DNA of 64,000 bases from Bradyrhizobium lupini (lineage in GTDB: Bacteria; Pseudomonadota; Alphaproteobacteria; Rhizobiales; Xanthobacteraceae): assembly GCF_040939785.1 (NCBI RefSeq), contig NZ_CP162553.1, forward strand, positions 1,550,001-1,614,000, read 5' to 3'. Position numbers and translations under genes: made by a program. The notes below the pieces were generated by a model. The model was not told the DNA's origin. It made no database searches and saw only the letters and a program-made list of their open reading frames with translations. Shown here in pieces: positions 51,407-60,739 of the stretch. Each line of letters starts with the position of its first letter. Position 1 is the first letter of the stretch.

Positions 51407-52795
51407 ATGACAATCACGTTACCCGCCGGCGCGCGCGAGCCCGACCACACCATTTCCGACGGCCTTCCAGCCGCACAGCGGCGCTGGGCCATTGCCGCGA
51501 TCTTCACCGCGCTGGCGATGGCGTCGCTCGACACCGCGATCGCCAACATCGCGCTGCCCGCCATTGCCGGCGACCTGCATGTGAGCCCGGAGCAATCGGT
51601 CTGGGTGGTCAACGTCTACCAGATCGCGCTGGTGGCGACGTTGCTGCCGTTGGGAGCACTCGGCGAGATCGTCGGGCACCAGCGCATCTATCTCGGCGGC
51701 CTGATCCTGTTCACCATCGCCTCGCTGTTCTGCGCGGTGGCCTGGTCGCTGGAGAGCCTGCTGGTTGCGCGCACGCTGCAAGGGTTAGGTGCGAGCGGCA
51801 TCATGAGCGTCAACACGGCGCTGGTGCGCTTCGTCTATCCCGGCCGGATGCTCGGCCGCGGCTTCGGCCACAACGCGCTGGTGGTCGCGACCGCCTTCAC
51901 CTTTGGTCCCTCGATCGCTTCCGCTATCCTCGCGCTCGGCCCGTGGCCATGGCTGTTCGCCGTCAACATCCCGTTCGGCCTCGTCGCGATCGGCATCGGA
52001 TTTGCGATGCTGCCGAAGACGCCGCGCGCCGATCACGGCTTTGACTTTCTCGGCGCGGCCTTGGCGTCGGCCTGTCTCGGGCTGTTCATCACGGGCATCG
52101 GCAGTGCCGCGCACAATCTCTCACCGGTTGTCGTGGGCATCGAGCTGGTCACGGCCCTGGTGCTCGGCTTCATCCTGACGCGCCGCCATGCCGACCATCC
52201 GGCGCCGATGCTGCCGATCGACCTGTTCAGCCGGCCAATGTTCGCGCTGTCGGCCGCGACGGCCGTGTGCTCGTTCGCGGTGCAGGGCCTCGCCTTCGTC
52301 TCGCTGCCGTTCTATTTCGAAGACGTGCTGGGGCGTTCGCAGGTCGAGACCGGCTTCTTCATGACGCCATGGCCGCTGGTGGTCGGCATCATGGCGCCGA
52401 TCGCCGGGCGCCTCTCCGACCGGCACGCGGTCGGATTGCTCGGCGGCATCGGGCTCGTGCTGCTCGGCCTCGGCATGGCGCTGCTGGCGATGCTGCCGGC
52501 CAATCCTGCGATTCCCGACATTATCTGGCGGATGGTGATCTGCGGCATGGGATTCGGCTTCTTCCAGGCGCCGAACATGAAAGCGGTGATGTCGAGCGCG
52601 CCGCCGCATCGCAGCGGCAGCGCCTCCGGCATCGTCGCCACCGCGCGCCTGACGGGGCAGACGACAGGGGCGGCGCTGGCCGCGCTCTGCTTCTCGCTGG
52701 CCGGTCACGACGGCGCAGTCGTGGCATTGGCACTCGGCGCCGGCTTCGCCGTACTCGGCAGCGTGATGAGCTTTTTGCGGCTGGCGGTGGAGTAG
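51407..52795 (+). CDS. MFS multidrug exporter, DHA2 (EmrB/QacA) type
   Basis: Fourteen-helix drug:H+ antiporter family protein of 462 residues. The motif D-TIAN-ALP in MASLDTAIANIALPAIAGDL marks helix 1, and SVWVVNVYQIALVATLLPLGALGE is the helix 2 region. LQGLGASGIMSVNTALVR and the later FFMTPWPLVVGIMAPIAGRLSDR are also typical. It would expel toxic compounds. ATG 51407 (MTITLPAGA) is chosen; a longer frame upstream has no family similarity. There is no EmrA-like membrane-fusion gene adjacent, nor a clear TetR regulator. Confidence 0.86.
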   Translation: MTITLPAGAREPDHTISDGLPAAQRRWAIAAIFTALAMASLDTAIANIALPAIAGDLHVSPEQSVWVVNVYQIALVATLLPLGALGEIVGHQRIYLGGLILFTIASLFCAVAWSLESLLVARTLQGLGASGIMSVNTALVRFVYPGRMLGRGFGHNALVVATAFTFGPSIASAILALGPWPWLFAVNIPFGLVAIGIGFAMLPKTPRADHGFDFLGAALASACLGLFITGIGSAAHNLSPVVVGIELVTALVLGFILTRRHADHPAPMLPIDLFSRPMFALSAATAVCSFAVQGLAFVSLPFYFEDVLGRSQVETGFFMTPWPLVVGIMAPIAGRLSDRHAVGLLGGIGLVLLGLGMALLAMLPANPAIPDIIWRMVICGMGFGFFQAPNMKAVMSSAPPHRSGSASGIVATARLTGQTTGAALAALCFSLAGHDGAVVALALGAGFAVLGSVMSFLRLAVE

Positions 52796-52799
52796 ACGG

Positions 52800-54419
52800 T
52801 CAAGCCAGATGTCGGGCCGCCGTCACCTCGACTGTCGCGGCCGGAATGACAGTCTCCTCGTCGAGCGCAGCGAGGCGCTCATCGATGGCAGCGATGACCT
52901 TGCGCGAGAACGGCCCGAGATGCGCATAGGCAGCGATCATCTGCACGGCGATCCGCGCCGATGTTGTGTCGCGCTTGGCGCAGTTCATGAAGGTCTGCCA
53001 CAGCGGCCCGCGCGCCTCGGGAAGGGCTGTGACCACCTTGTGCACCGTTTCCATCGCGCCGATCCGGGCACGGATATCGCCTTCCGCGAGCTCCTGGCGC
53101 TGGCGAGAGCGGTCGAGCAGCGTCATCAGTCGGTCGATACGCCTTGCATAGGCGGCCGGGCTGTAGATGTGCTCCAGCACGCGCTTGTAGTCCGTCAGAA
53201 TGTCGCGCAATGGACGCACCGGATCGAAGTTGATCCCGGCGGTGCACTGATCCGCGCCGATGGTCGGCGCCAAGTCATGGCCCGGATGCAACCGCCCTTC
53301 GCGCTCCAGGCGGCGCGTCAGCTGCGTGTTCGGCAAGGCATAGAGCAGGCCGACCATGCTGACCGGGATCGCCGCCTCTTCGATGAAGTCGATCATGGCA
53401 TCCGCCATCGAGAGCTTCTCATTGTCGAAGCCGACGATGAAACCCGCGGTGACGAGCATGCCCGCGGCGTAGATCTTGTGGATGCTCTCGGCGATGTTGC
53501 GCCGCGTGTTCTGCTTCTTCCGCATGGCGACCAGCGTCGCCGGATCCGGACTTTCGATACCGACGAAGATGGCGAAGAAATTCGCCTGGCCCATCAGGTT
53601 CAGGAGCTCGGGATCGTCGGCCAGATTGACCGAGGCCTCAGTCGACAATTCAAAGGGATAGCCGTGAGCACGTTGCCATTCGGCCAGCTGGGGCAGGAAC
53701 AGCCGCAACGACTTCTTGTTGCCGATGAAATTGTCGTCGACGAAGTCGAGATGGCCGCGGTAGCCCATGGCATAGAGCCTGTCGAGCTCGACCAGCATTT
53801 GCTCGTTCGTCTTGGTTCGCGGCACCCGGCCATAGAGCTCGATGATATCGCAGAACTCGCAGGTGAACGGGCAGCCGCGGGAATACTGCACACCGAGATA
53901 AAGGTAGTCCTCGAACTTCAGCAGATCGAAGCGCGGAACCGGCGTCTTGGTGACGTCGGCCTGGAATTTCGGCGCAATGAAGACGCCGGAGCGTGCGCCA
54001 CTGTCCCAGGCCGCGACGAATTCGTGGAGAACGCTTTCGGCCTCTCCGAGCACCTGGAAGTCGGCCCTCTCATAGATATGGGGGCTCGAGGTGGGATCGG
54101 GACCGCCCACGACCACCGGCTTGCCCGCGGCACGGCAAATTTCGATCAGGCGCAGCGTGTCGGCCTGCTGCGGCATCATTCCGCCGGTGAAGACGACGTC
54201 GGCCCAGGAAAGATCCTCGTCGCTGAAGGATTCCGTGTTGCAATCGATCAGCCGGACCGTCCAGCTCTCGGGCAGCATCGCGGCAACGGTGATCAGCCCC
54301 AAAGGGGCCGCGGGCCGCTTCACACCCAACACTTTGCAGGATTCGCCAAAGCTCCAGAAGGACTCTGCCGAGAACAGCGGATAGAGCATCAGGACTTTGC
54401 AAGGCTGCGGTACGTTCAT
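52800..54419 (-). CDS. B12-binding-domain radical SAM protein
   Basis: Protein of 539 residues. An N-terminal B12-binding-like Rossmann domain (about 8-135: APLGLITVAAMLPESWTVRLID, VVFTGGMMPQQADTLRLIE) precedes the radical SAM barrel with the 4Fe-4S motif CPFTCEFC (Cys183, Cys187, Cys190). A C-terminal DUF4070-like domain follows (about 400-539). The base-off B12 motif DxHxxG is not present (LIDCNTESFS at that place). Related proteins in hopanoid producers methylate lipids, but this is not clearly HpnP or HpnR. ATG 54419 is chosen. The stop lies next to the convergent MFS stop (four bases apart). Confidence 0.85.
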   Translation of the reverse strand: MNVPQPCKVLMLYPLFSAESFWSFGESCKVLGVKRPAAPLGLITVAAMLPESWTVRLIDCNTESFSDEDLSWADVVFTGGMMPQQADTLRLIEICRAAGKPVVVGGPDPTSSPHIYERADFQVLGEAESVLHEFVAAWDSGARSGVFIAPKFQADVTKTPVPRFDLLKFEDYLYLGVQYSRGCPFTCEFCDIIELYGRVPRTKTNEQMLVELDRLYAMGYRGHLDFVDDNFIGNKKSLRLFLPQLAEWQRAHGYPFELSTEASVNLADDPELLNLMGQANFFAIFVGIESPDPATLVAMRKKQNTRRNIAESIHKIYAAGMLVTAGFIVGFDNEKLSMADAMIDFIEEAAIPVSMVGLLYALPNTQLTRRLEREGRLHPGHDLAPTIGADQCTAGINFDPVRPLRDILTDYKRVLEHIYSPAAYARRIDRLMTLLDRSRQRQELAEGDIRARIGAMETVHKVVTALPEARGPLWQTFMNCAKRDTTSARIAVQMIAAYAHLGPFSRKVIAAIDERLAALDEETVIPAATVEVTAARHLA

Positions 54420-54676
54420 GGAACCCCTTTTTGGCTGATTCCACTGTAGCAGAGCATTCTCGACTTGCACCCTGCCAAAAGGGACAAACTGTCGCTCTCG
54501 GTTCCGGGGGCGTCGGCGCGGAAGCCAGTAGACGTCGCTCCAAGCCGTGCCGCGGGCGCCCGGGGAAGGAATCCCCGCCGGTTACCCCTCGGACTATTGA
54601 TTTGAACGTTTCCAATTTGCCGGACACATTGCGCCGCTGAGTCCAGTCGGTGGATTGGGCCAATCAGGGGACTGCG

Positions 54677-55126
<450 letters not shown>

Positions 55127-55137
55127 GGAGCCGCCAC

Positions 55138-57324
55138 ATGAACAAGCATGTCTCTCCCAGGATGAACCGCCGTGCCTTCGTCATCGGCACCGCCGCGGTC
55201 GGCGCAGGTCTCGCAATCGGCCTCGATATCCCCTTCGGCGGTCCCGCCGTGGTCCGCGCGGCCGACGGCTCCCCGGAGATCGGCGCCTGGGTCGTGGTCA
55301 GGCCCGACGACACCGTCGTCATCCGCATCGCCCGCTCCGAAATGGGCCAGGGCTCCCTCACGGGCCTTGCCCAGCTCGTCGCCGAGGAACTCGAATGCGA
55401 CTGGTCGAAGGTCTCGACCGAATATCCGACACCGGGCCAGAGCGTCGCCCGCAAGCGCGTCTGGGGCGATTTCTCGACCGGCGGCAGCCGCGGCATCCGC
55501 TCTTCGCAAGACTATGTCCGCAAGGGCGGTGCCACCGCACGCGTGATGCTGATCCAGGCCGCCGCCGAGGCGTGGAAAGTGCCGGCGTCCGAATGCACGG
55601 CCGCCAACAGCGTCATTACCCACACGCCGTCCGGCAAGACCACGACCTACGGCAAGGTCGCCGAGGCCGCGGCCAAGCGGACGCCGCCGGCCGAGGTCAA
55701 GCTGAAGGACCCCAAGGACTGGAAGCTGATCGGCAAGGGCGTGAAGCGGCTGGACACCGCCGAGAAGACCACCGGCACCATGGTCTACGGCATCGACGTC
55801 AAGCTGCCGGGCATGCTGAACGCCGCGATCAAGGATTGCCCGGTGTTCGGCGGCAAGCTGAAAAGCTATGACGAAGCCAAGATCACCGGCATGAAAGGAG
55901 TCAAGAAGGTCGTCGAGGTCGGCGACACCGCGGTCGCCGTCGTTGCCGACACCTGGTGGCACGCCAAGACCGCACTGGAGGCGCTGCCGATCGTCTGGGA
56001 CGAGGGCGACAACGCCAAGGTCTCGAGCGAGTCGATCGCGAAATGGCTGACCGAGGGCCTCGACAACGGGCAGCCGGCCTATGTCGGCAACAAGAACGGC
56101 GACGCGAAGGCGGCGATTGCCGGTGCCGCCAAGAAAATCGAGGCCGTCTACAGCTATCCCTACCAGAACCACGCCACCATGGAGCCAATGAACGCCACGG
56201 CGCTCTACACGGCGGACAAATGCGAGGTCTGGTGCGGCACGCAGAATGGCGAGGCAGCCTTCGCGGCCACGTTGGAAGCGTCGGGCCTGCCGGCGGAGAA
56301 GTGCGACGTGCACAAGGTGATGCCGGGCGGCGGCTTCGGCCGGCGCGGCCAGACCGACTATGTCCGCCAGGCCGTCTTGATCGCCAAGGAGATGCCGGGC
56401 ACGCCGATCAAGCTGTTGTGGTCGCGCGAAGAGGACATGGCGCACGGCAGATATCACCCGATCACCCAGTGCAAGATGACCGGCGCGTTCGATGCCGACA
56501 ACAATCTGGTCGCGCTGCACTACCGCCTGTCCGGGCAATCGATCCTGTTCTCGCTCCGCCCCGAAGCGCTGCAGAACGGCATGGATCCGGCCGCATTCCA
56601 GGGCGTCGCCCAGTCCGGCGAAGCCGCGTTCGGTTACTCCGTGCCGAACCTCCTGGTCGAGCATGCGATGCGCAACCCGCACGTTCCGCCGGGCTTCTGG
56701 CGCGGCGTCAACGTCAATCACAACGCGATCTACATGGAATGCTTCATGGACGAGCTGGCCCAGGCCGCAGGCCAGGACCCGCTCGAATTCCGCCGCAAGC
56801 TGATGGGCAATCACCCCAAGCATCTGGCGGTGCTCAATGCCGTGGCCGAGAAGATCGGCTGGAGCACTCCGGCGCCACAGGGCATCTATCGCGGCATCGC
56901 GCAGGTGATGGGCTATGGCAGCTATGTCGCCGGCGCTGCCGAAATCTCGGTGACCGACGGCAACAAGATCAAGGTGCATCGCATCGTCGCCTCCACCGAT
57001 CCCGGCTACGTCGTCAATCCGGCCCAGGTGGAGCGGCAGATCGCGGGGTCCTTCGTCTATGGCCTCTCCGCGCTGTTCTACGGCGGCTGCACCGTCAAGG
57101 ACGGCAAGATCGAGCAGACCAACTTCGACACCTACAATTCGATGCGCATCAACGAGATGCCGAAGGTGGAGTCGGTGATGGTGCCGAGCGGCGGGTTCTG
57201 GGGCGGTGTCGGCGAGCCGACCATCGGCGTCGCGGCGCCGGCGGTGCTCAATGCGTACTTCGCGGCGACGGGCAAACGCATCCGTTCGGTGCCGCTGCGC
57301 GACCAGAACATCACCTTCGCCTGA
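55138..57324 (+). CDS. Molybdopterin-binding hydroxylase subunit (IorB-like), Tat-exported
   Basis: Large catalytic subunit of 728 residues with an N-terminal twin-arginine signal (MNRRAFVIGTAAVGAGLAIG), so the enzyme acts in the periplasm. The aldehyde-oxidase/xanthine-dehydrogenase fold is shown by EMGQGSLTGLAQLVAEEL, MPGGGFGRRGQTDYV, GFWRGVNVNHNAIYMEC and the C-terminal VGEPTIGVAAPAVLNAY containing the catalytic Glu. IorB-type enzymes oxidise N-heterocycles or aldehydes and often use cytochrome c as acceptor. It starts 11 bases after the 2Fe-2S gene (AAGGAG between) and 54 bases before the flavoprotein gene. The substrate is unknown. Confidence 0.92.
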   Translation: MNKHVSPRMNRRAFVIGTAAVGAGLAIGLDIPFGGPAVVRAADGSPEIGAWVVVRPDDTVVIRIARSEMGQGSLTGLAQLVAEELECDWSKVSTEYPTPGQSVARKRVWGDFSTGGSRGIRSSQDYVRKGGATARVMLIQAAAEAWKVPASECTAANSVITHTPSGKTTTYGKVAEAAAKRTPPAEVKLKDPKDWKLIGKGVKRLDTAEKTTGTMVYGIDVKLPGMLNAAIKDCPVFGGKLKSYDEAKITGMKGVKKVVEVGDTAVAVVADTWWHAKTALEALPIVWDEGDNAKVSSESIAKWLTEGLDNGQPAYVGNKNGDAKAAIAGAAKKIEAVYSYPYQNHATMEPMNATALYTADKCEVWCGTQNGEAAFAATLEASGLPAEKCDVHKVMPGGGFGRRGQTDYVRQAVLIAKEMPGTPIKLLWSREEDMAHGRYHPITQCKMTGAFDADNNLVALHYRLSGQSILFSLRPEALQNGMDPAAFQGVAQSGEAAFGYSVPNLLVEHAMRNPHVPPGFWRGVNVNHNAIYMECFMDELAQAAGQDPLEFRRKLMGNHPKHLAVLNAVAEKIGWSTPAPQGIYRGIAQVMGYGSYVAGAAEISVTDGNKIKVHRIVASTDPGYVVNPAQVERQIAGSFVYGLSALFYGGCTVKDGKIEQTNFDTYNSMRINEMPKVESVMVPSGGFWGGVGEPTIGVAAPAVLNAYFAATGKRIRSVPLRDQNITFA

Positions 57325-57378
57325 GAAACGCCGCGGCGGCCGCAACCGCCGCCGCGGCACACTTTCCGGACAAGACTC

Positions 57379-58650
57379 ATGAATGCGCCGGTGACACGGC
57401 GGGATGCCGTCCTCGGCATCGCCGCCGCGGCCACATCATTCGCCACCCCTACGATCCTGCGCGCGCAATCGGCGGGCCGCGTCGTCGTGGTCGGCGGCGG
57501 CTTCGGTGGTGCGGCGTGCGCCCGCGCGCTGAAGCGCGCGCGGGCAAACTTGCAAGTCATCCTGATCGAACCCAGTACCGTCTTCACTTCCTGCCCGTTC
57601 AGCAACGAGGTGATCGCGGGTCTGCGCGAGATCGACGTGCAGCAGTTTGGCTATGACAAGGTCGCCGCCGAAGGCGTCACGGTGATCAGCCAAGCCGTAA
57701 CCACGATCGAGCCGCAGCTGCGCAGCGTCGTGACGGCCGATGGCGTTGCGCTGCCCTATGATCGTCTCGTCCTCTCTCCCGGCATCGACTTCCATTTCGA
57801 GGCTCTGCCCGGCTACGACGACGCCACATCAGAAAAGATGCCGCATGCCTGGAAGGCCGGTGCGCAGACGCTATTGCTGCGTGGGCAGCTGGAGGCCATG
57901 CCGGACGGCGGCACTGTCGCCATTGCCATCCCCGCCAATCCCTCGCGCTGTCCGCCGGCGCCTTACGAGCGAGCCAGCCTGATCGCGCATTACCTGAAAA
58001 CGACGAAGCCGCGTTCAAAGGTCTTGATTCTCGATGCCAAGGACACTTTCTCCCAGCAGCGGCTGTTCGAGAAGGCGTGGAAGGAGCTTTACGGTGACAT
58101 GATCGAACGCATCGCTCTGTCGCAAGGCGGCCGCGTGACCTCGGTCGATCCTGGGACCAGGACCGTCGTCACCGAATTCGGCAATTACACCCCCGACGTC
58201 GCCAACGTCATCCCGCCGCAGCGTGCCGGACGCATCGCTGAGGTCGCGGGCGCGGCGGATGCGACCGGCTGGTGCCCGATCGATCCCGTTACCTTCGAAT
58301 CGAAACTTGTCCCGAACATCCACGTCATCGGCGATGCCTGCCTCGGCGGGGGCATTCCCAAATCGGCATCCGCGGCAAGCGCACAGGGCAAGGCCTGCGC
58401 TTCCGCGATCGTGAACCTCCTTGCCGGCCGCGCACCAGAAACGCCGCGACTGACAGGCGTGTGCTACAACATTGTCGCACCCGGCTACGGCTTTTCACTC
58501 GCGGGCAATTACCAGCCCAGGGGCGACATCTTCGCCGAGGTCGAGGGCGGAGCGACCAGCCCGGCCGATGCGCCGCGCGAATTGCGCGCCCGCGAGGCGA
58601 CTGAAGCCGAGCGCTGGTTTCGAGCCATCACGGCGGACACCTTTGGCTAG
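57379..58650 (+). CDS. Flavocytochrome c sulfide dehydrogenase-type flavoprotein (SoxF/FccB-like)
   Basis: FAD-dependent disulfide-fold oxidoreductase of 423 residues with a Tat-like signal (TRRDAVLGIAAAATS). GGGFGG starts the FAD domain. Three cysteines match FccB: the FAD-linking or adjacent Cys in TSCPFSNEVIAG, and the sulfide-oxidising pair in SRCPPAPYERASL and GVCYNIVAPGYGF. It probably oxidises sulfide or a sulfur intermediate and passes electrons to a cytochrome c. Its 3' end overlaps the likely start of soxX by about eight bases, so translation is coupled. Confidence 0.9.
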   Translation: MNAPVTRRDAVLGIAAAATSFATPTILRAQSAGRVVVVGGGFGGAACARALKRARANLQVILIEPSTVFTSCPFSNEVIAGLREIDVQQFGYDKVAAEGVTVISQAVTTIEPQLRSVVTADGVALPYDRLVLSPGIDFHFEALPGYDDATSEKMPHAWKAGAQTLLLRGQLEAMPDGGTVAIAIPANPSRCPPAPYERASLIAHYLKTTKPRSKVLILDAKDTFSQQRLFEKAWKELYGDMIERIALSQGGRVTSVDPGTRTVVTEFGNYTPDVANVIPPQRAGRIAEVAGAADATGWCPIDPVTFESKLVPNIHVIGDACLGGGIPKSASAASAQGKACASAIVNLLAGRAPETPRLTGVCYNIVAPGYGFSLAGNYQPRGDIFAEVEGGATSPADAPRELRAREATEAERWFRAITADTFG

Positions 58651-59092
58651 AGCATTGGTCCATATCGCAGCGCTCATCGCCAGTTGCGCGTTCGCCTGCC
58701 ATGCGGGAGCCGAGGAGCTCCGGCACTACAACGTCGCCGGCGACGGCATCGCGGAATCGCTCACCGGCGCGCCCGGCGATGCCGCGCGCGGGCGCGCGCT
58801 GGTGCTGGCGCGCACGACGACCTGCATCCTCTGCCATTCCGGTCCGTTCCCGGAGACCCGGTTCCAGGGCGACCTCGCGCCCGACCTCTCGGGTGCGGGG
58901 AACCGCTGGACGATGAGCCAGTTGCGGCTTCGACTGGTCGATGCGGCGCGCTTCAACGCGGAGACCATCATGCCGTCCTATTATCGCACCGACCACCTCG
59001 TGCGGGTCGGGCGAAATTTCGTCGGCAAACCGATATTGTCCGCCGCCGAGATCGAGGACATCGTGGCTTTTCTCGCAACGCTTCGGGACTAG
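58643..59092 (+). CDS. soxX: Sulfur-oxidising cytochrome c SoxX
   Basis: Monoheme cytochrome c of about 149 residues, partner of SoxA. The signal sequence precedes heme motif CILCH at 61-65 and the SoxX-type segment HSGPFPETRFQGDLAPDLSG, then the distal Met in TIMPSYYRTD. The start is not certain: TTG 58643 overlaps the flavoprotein stop by eight bases; TTG 58655 is a second option. No ATG exists in frame near the signal peptide. SoxXA oxidises and couples thiosulfate to SoxY in the periplasm. Confidence 0.9.
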   Translation: MARALVHIAALIASCAFACHAGAEELRHYNVAGDGIAESLTGAPGDAARGRALVLARTTTCILCHSGPFPETRFQGDLAPDLSGAGNRWTMSQLRLRLVDAARFNAETIMPSYYRTDHLVRVGRNFVGKPILSAAEIEDIVAFLATLRD

Positions 59093-59100
59093 GACTGTTC

Positions 59101-59568
59101 ATGCCAACCACGCGACGCCAATTCCTGAATCTTGCCGGAAGCGTGACGTTCGCCGGGGCGATCCCGATGGTCACGCTGCGGCCGCTCGAGGCGACACCGG
59201 CGATGCTCACTGCCGCGATCCGCAACGTCGTCGGCGAAGCACCTGTCCGCACCGGCAAGGTGAAGCTCGACATTCCGCCGCTGGTCGAGAACGGCAACAC
59301 GGTGCCGCTGACCGTGAGCGTCGCGAGCCCGATGACGGCGGGCGACTACGTCAAGAGCATCCACGTCTTCAACGAGAAGAACCCGCAGCCGAACATCGGC
59401 AATTTCTATCTCGGCCCCTCGTCCGGCCGCGCCCAAATCTCGACCCGGATTCGGCTCGCCGACACCCAGAAGGTGGTGGCGATCGCGCGTCTTTCCGACG
59501 ACACGTTCTGGCAGGTCACGGCCGAGATCGTGGTGACGCTGGCCGCCTGCACCGAGGAGATGAATTGA
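59101..59568 (+). CDS. soxY: Sulfur-compound carrier protein SoxY, atypical tail
   Basis: SoxY of 155 residues with a Tat signal (TTRRQFLNLAGSVTFAG). The Ig-like carrier fold is recognisable (KVKLDIPPLVENGNTVPLTV, YVKSIHVFNEKNPQPNIGNF). In classic SoxY the swinging arm ends in GGCGG with the sulfur-binding Cys. Here the end is VVTLAACTEEMN: Cys150 is kept, but no glycines flank it and four further residues follow. It may still carry sulfur with less flexibility, or have a modified role. It shares one base with soxZ (TGATG). Confidence 0.88.
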   Translation: MPTTRRQFLNLAGSVTFAGAIPMVTLRPLEATPAMLTAAIRNVVGEAPVRTGKVKLDIPPLVENGNTVPLTVSVASPMTAGDYVKSIHVFNEKNPQPNIGNFYLGPSSGRAQISTRIRLADTQKVVAIARLSDDTFWQVTAEIVVTLAACTEEMN

Positions 59569-59885
59569 TGGCCGCGCTCATCAACGTTCCGCCGAAAGCC
59601 AGGCGCGGCGAAATCATCGAGATCCGCACGTTGACCTCGCACATCATGGAGACGGGCTTCCGCCATACCGCGGACGGCGCGCTGGTGCCGCGCGACATCA
59701 TCACGAGTTTCACGTGCCGCTACAACGGCACCGAGATTTTTCGCGCCGATCTCTTTCCGGCGATAGCAGCCAATCCCTATCTGTCGTTTTTCACGGTCGC
59801 GAAGCAGAGCGGTAAGTTCGAGTTCGAGTGGATCGGCGACAACGGCTATTCGTCCAGCGCATCGGCGTCGATCACGGTCGAATGA
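59568..59885 (+). CDS. soxZ: SoxZ, partner of SoxY
   Basis: SoxZ of 105 residues, normal length. The family pattern RRGEIIEIRTLTSHIMETGFRHTADG is complete, followed by VPRDIITSFTCRYNGTEIFRADL and the end GKFEFEWIGDNGYSSSASASITV. SoxZ forms the heterodimer that presents SoxY's cysteine to the other Sox proteins. Its ATG overlaps soxY's stop, and its stop overlaps soxA's ATG by four bases, so all three are translationally coupled. Confidence 0.95.
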   Translation: MAALINVPPKARRGEIIEIRTLTSHIMETGFRHTADGALVPRDIITSFTCRYNGTEIFRADLFPAIAANPYLSFFTVAKQSGKFEFEWIGDNGYSSSASASITVE

Positions 59886-60661
59886 GTTTTTGGCGCGCGA
59901 TATCGGCCGCGGCGCTCCTCGCCACGGTCCCTGCCCTGCTCGCCGGCGAGATTGCGCCGGACGCGCGCCGCTCCGGCTATTCGTTCATGGGGCCCGACAC
60001 GCGCGCGATGCAGGATGACGACACCTCAAATCCCGGCATGCTGTTCGTGCTCGACGGCGAGGCGTTATGGACGAAGAGGACCGGCAGCGCCGACAAGGCC
60101 TGCGTGGATTGCCATGGCGATGCACGCGGCAGCATGAAAGGCGTCGCGGCGCGCTATCCGGCCTTCGACAAGGCGCTGGCGCGCCCCGTCACGCTCGACC
60201 AGCGCATCAATCTGTGCCGCAGCAATCATCAGCAGGCGAGGCCGCTCCCCTACGAGAGCCGCGATTTGCTGGCCCTGTCCGCCTTCGTCGCGCACCAATC
60301 GCGCGGCACCGCGATCACCGCGGGCGACGATCCGCAACTGAAGCCATTCGTCGAACAGGGCCGCGCCCTCTTCATGCAGCGCGAAGGCCAGCTCAATCTT
60401 GCCTGCACCAATTGCCACGACGACAATTTCAACAAGCGGCTTGCCGGCGCGCCGGTCACGCAAGGACAGCCGACCGGCTATCCGCTTTATCGCCTGGAAT
60501 GGCAGACGCTGGGATCGCTGGAGCGGCGGCTACGCAGTTGCATGACGGGTGTCCGCGCCCAGGCCTATGATTTCGGCGCGCCCGAGTTGGTCGCGCTCGA
60601 ACTCTATCTGATGTCGCGAGCGCATGGCTTGCCGATGGAGACGCCGGCCGTGCGGCCCTGA
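59882..60661 (+). CDS. soxA: Diheme sulfur-oxidising cytochrome c SoxA
   Basis: SoxA of 259 residues with a signal peptide. Two heme motifs are present, CVDCH at 74-78 and CTNCH at 175-179, so it is the diheme type. Cys220 in RRLRSCMTGVRAQAY corresponds to the persulfide-forming heme ligand. INLCRSNHQQ (Cys112) is also typical of the diheme class. With SoxX it links thiosulfate to SoxYZ. It is the last gene of the run; soxB and soxCD are not present. Confidence 0.95.
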   Translation: MSFWRAISAAALLATVPALLAGEIAPDARRSGYSFMGPDTRAMQDDDTSNPGMLFVLDGEALWTKRTGSADKACVDCHGDARGSMKGVAARYPAFDKALARPVTLDQRINLCRSNHQQARPLPYESRDLLALSAFVAHQSRGTAITAGDDPQLKPFVEQGRALFMQREGQLNLACTNCHDDNFNKRLAGAPVTQGQPTGYPLYRLEWQTLGSLERRLRSCMTGVRAQAYDFGAPELVALELYLMSRAHGLPMETPAVRP

Positions 60662-60739
60662 ATTCCGCAGATTAGGACTAGGCAGAAGCAGAACGGCCGC
60701 TAGTATCCGCCCAAATTGAGTCACAGGGAGGGACCTCAA

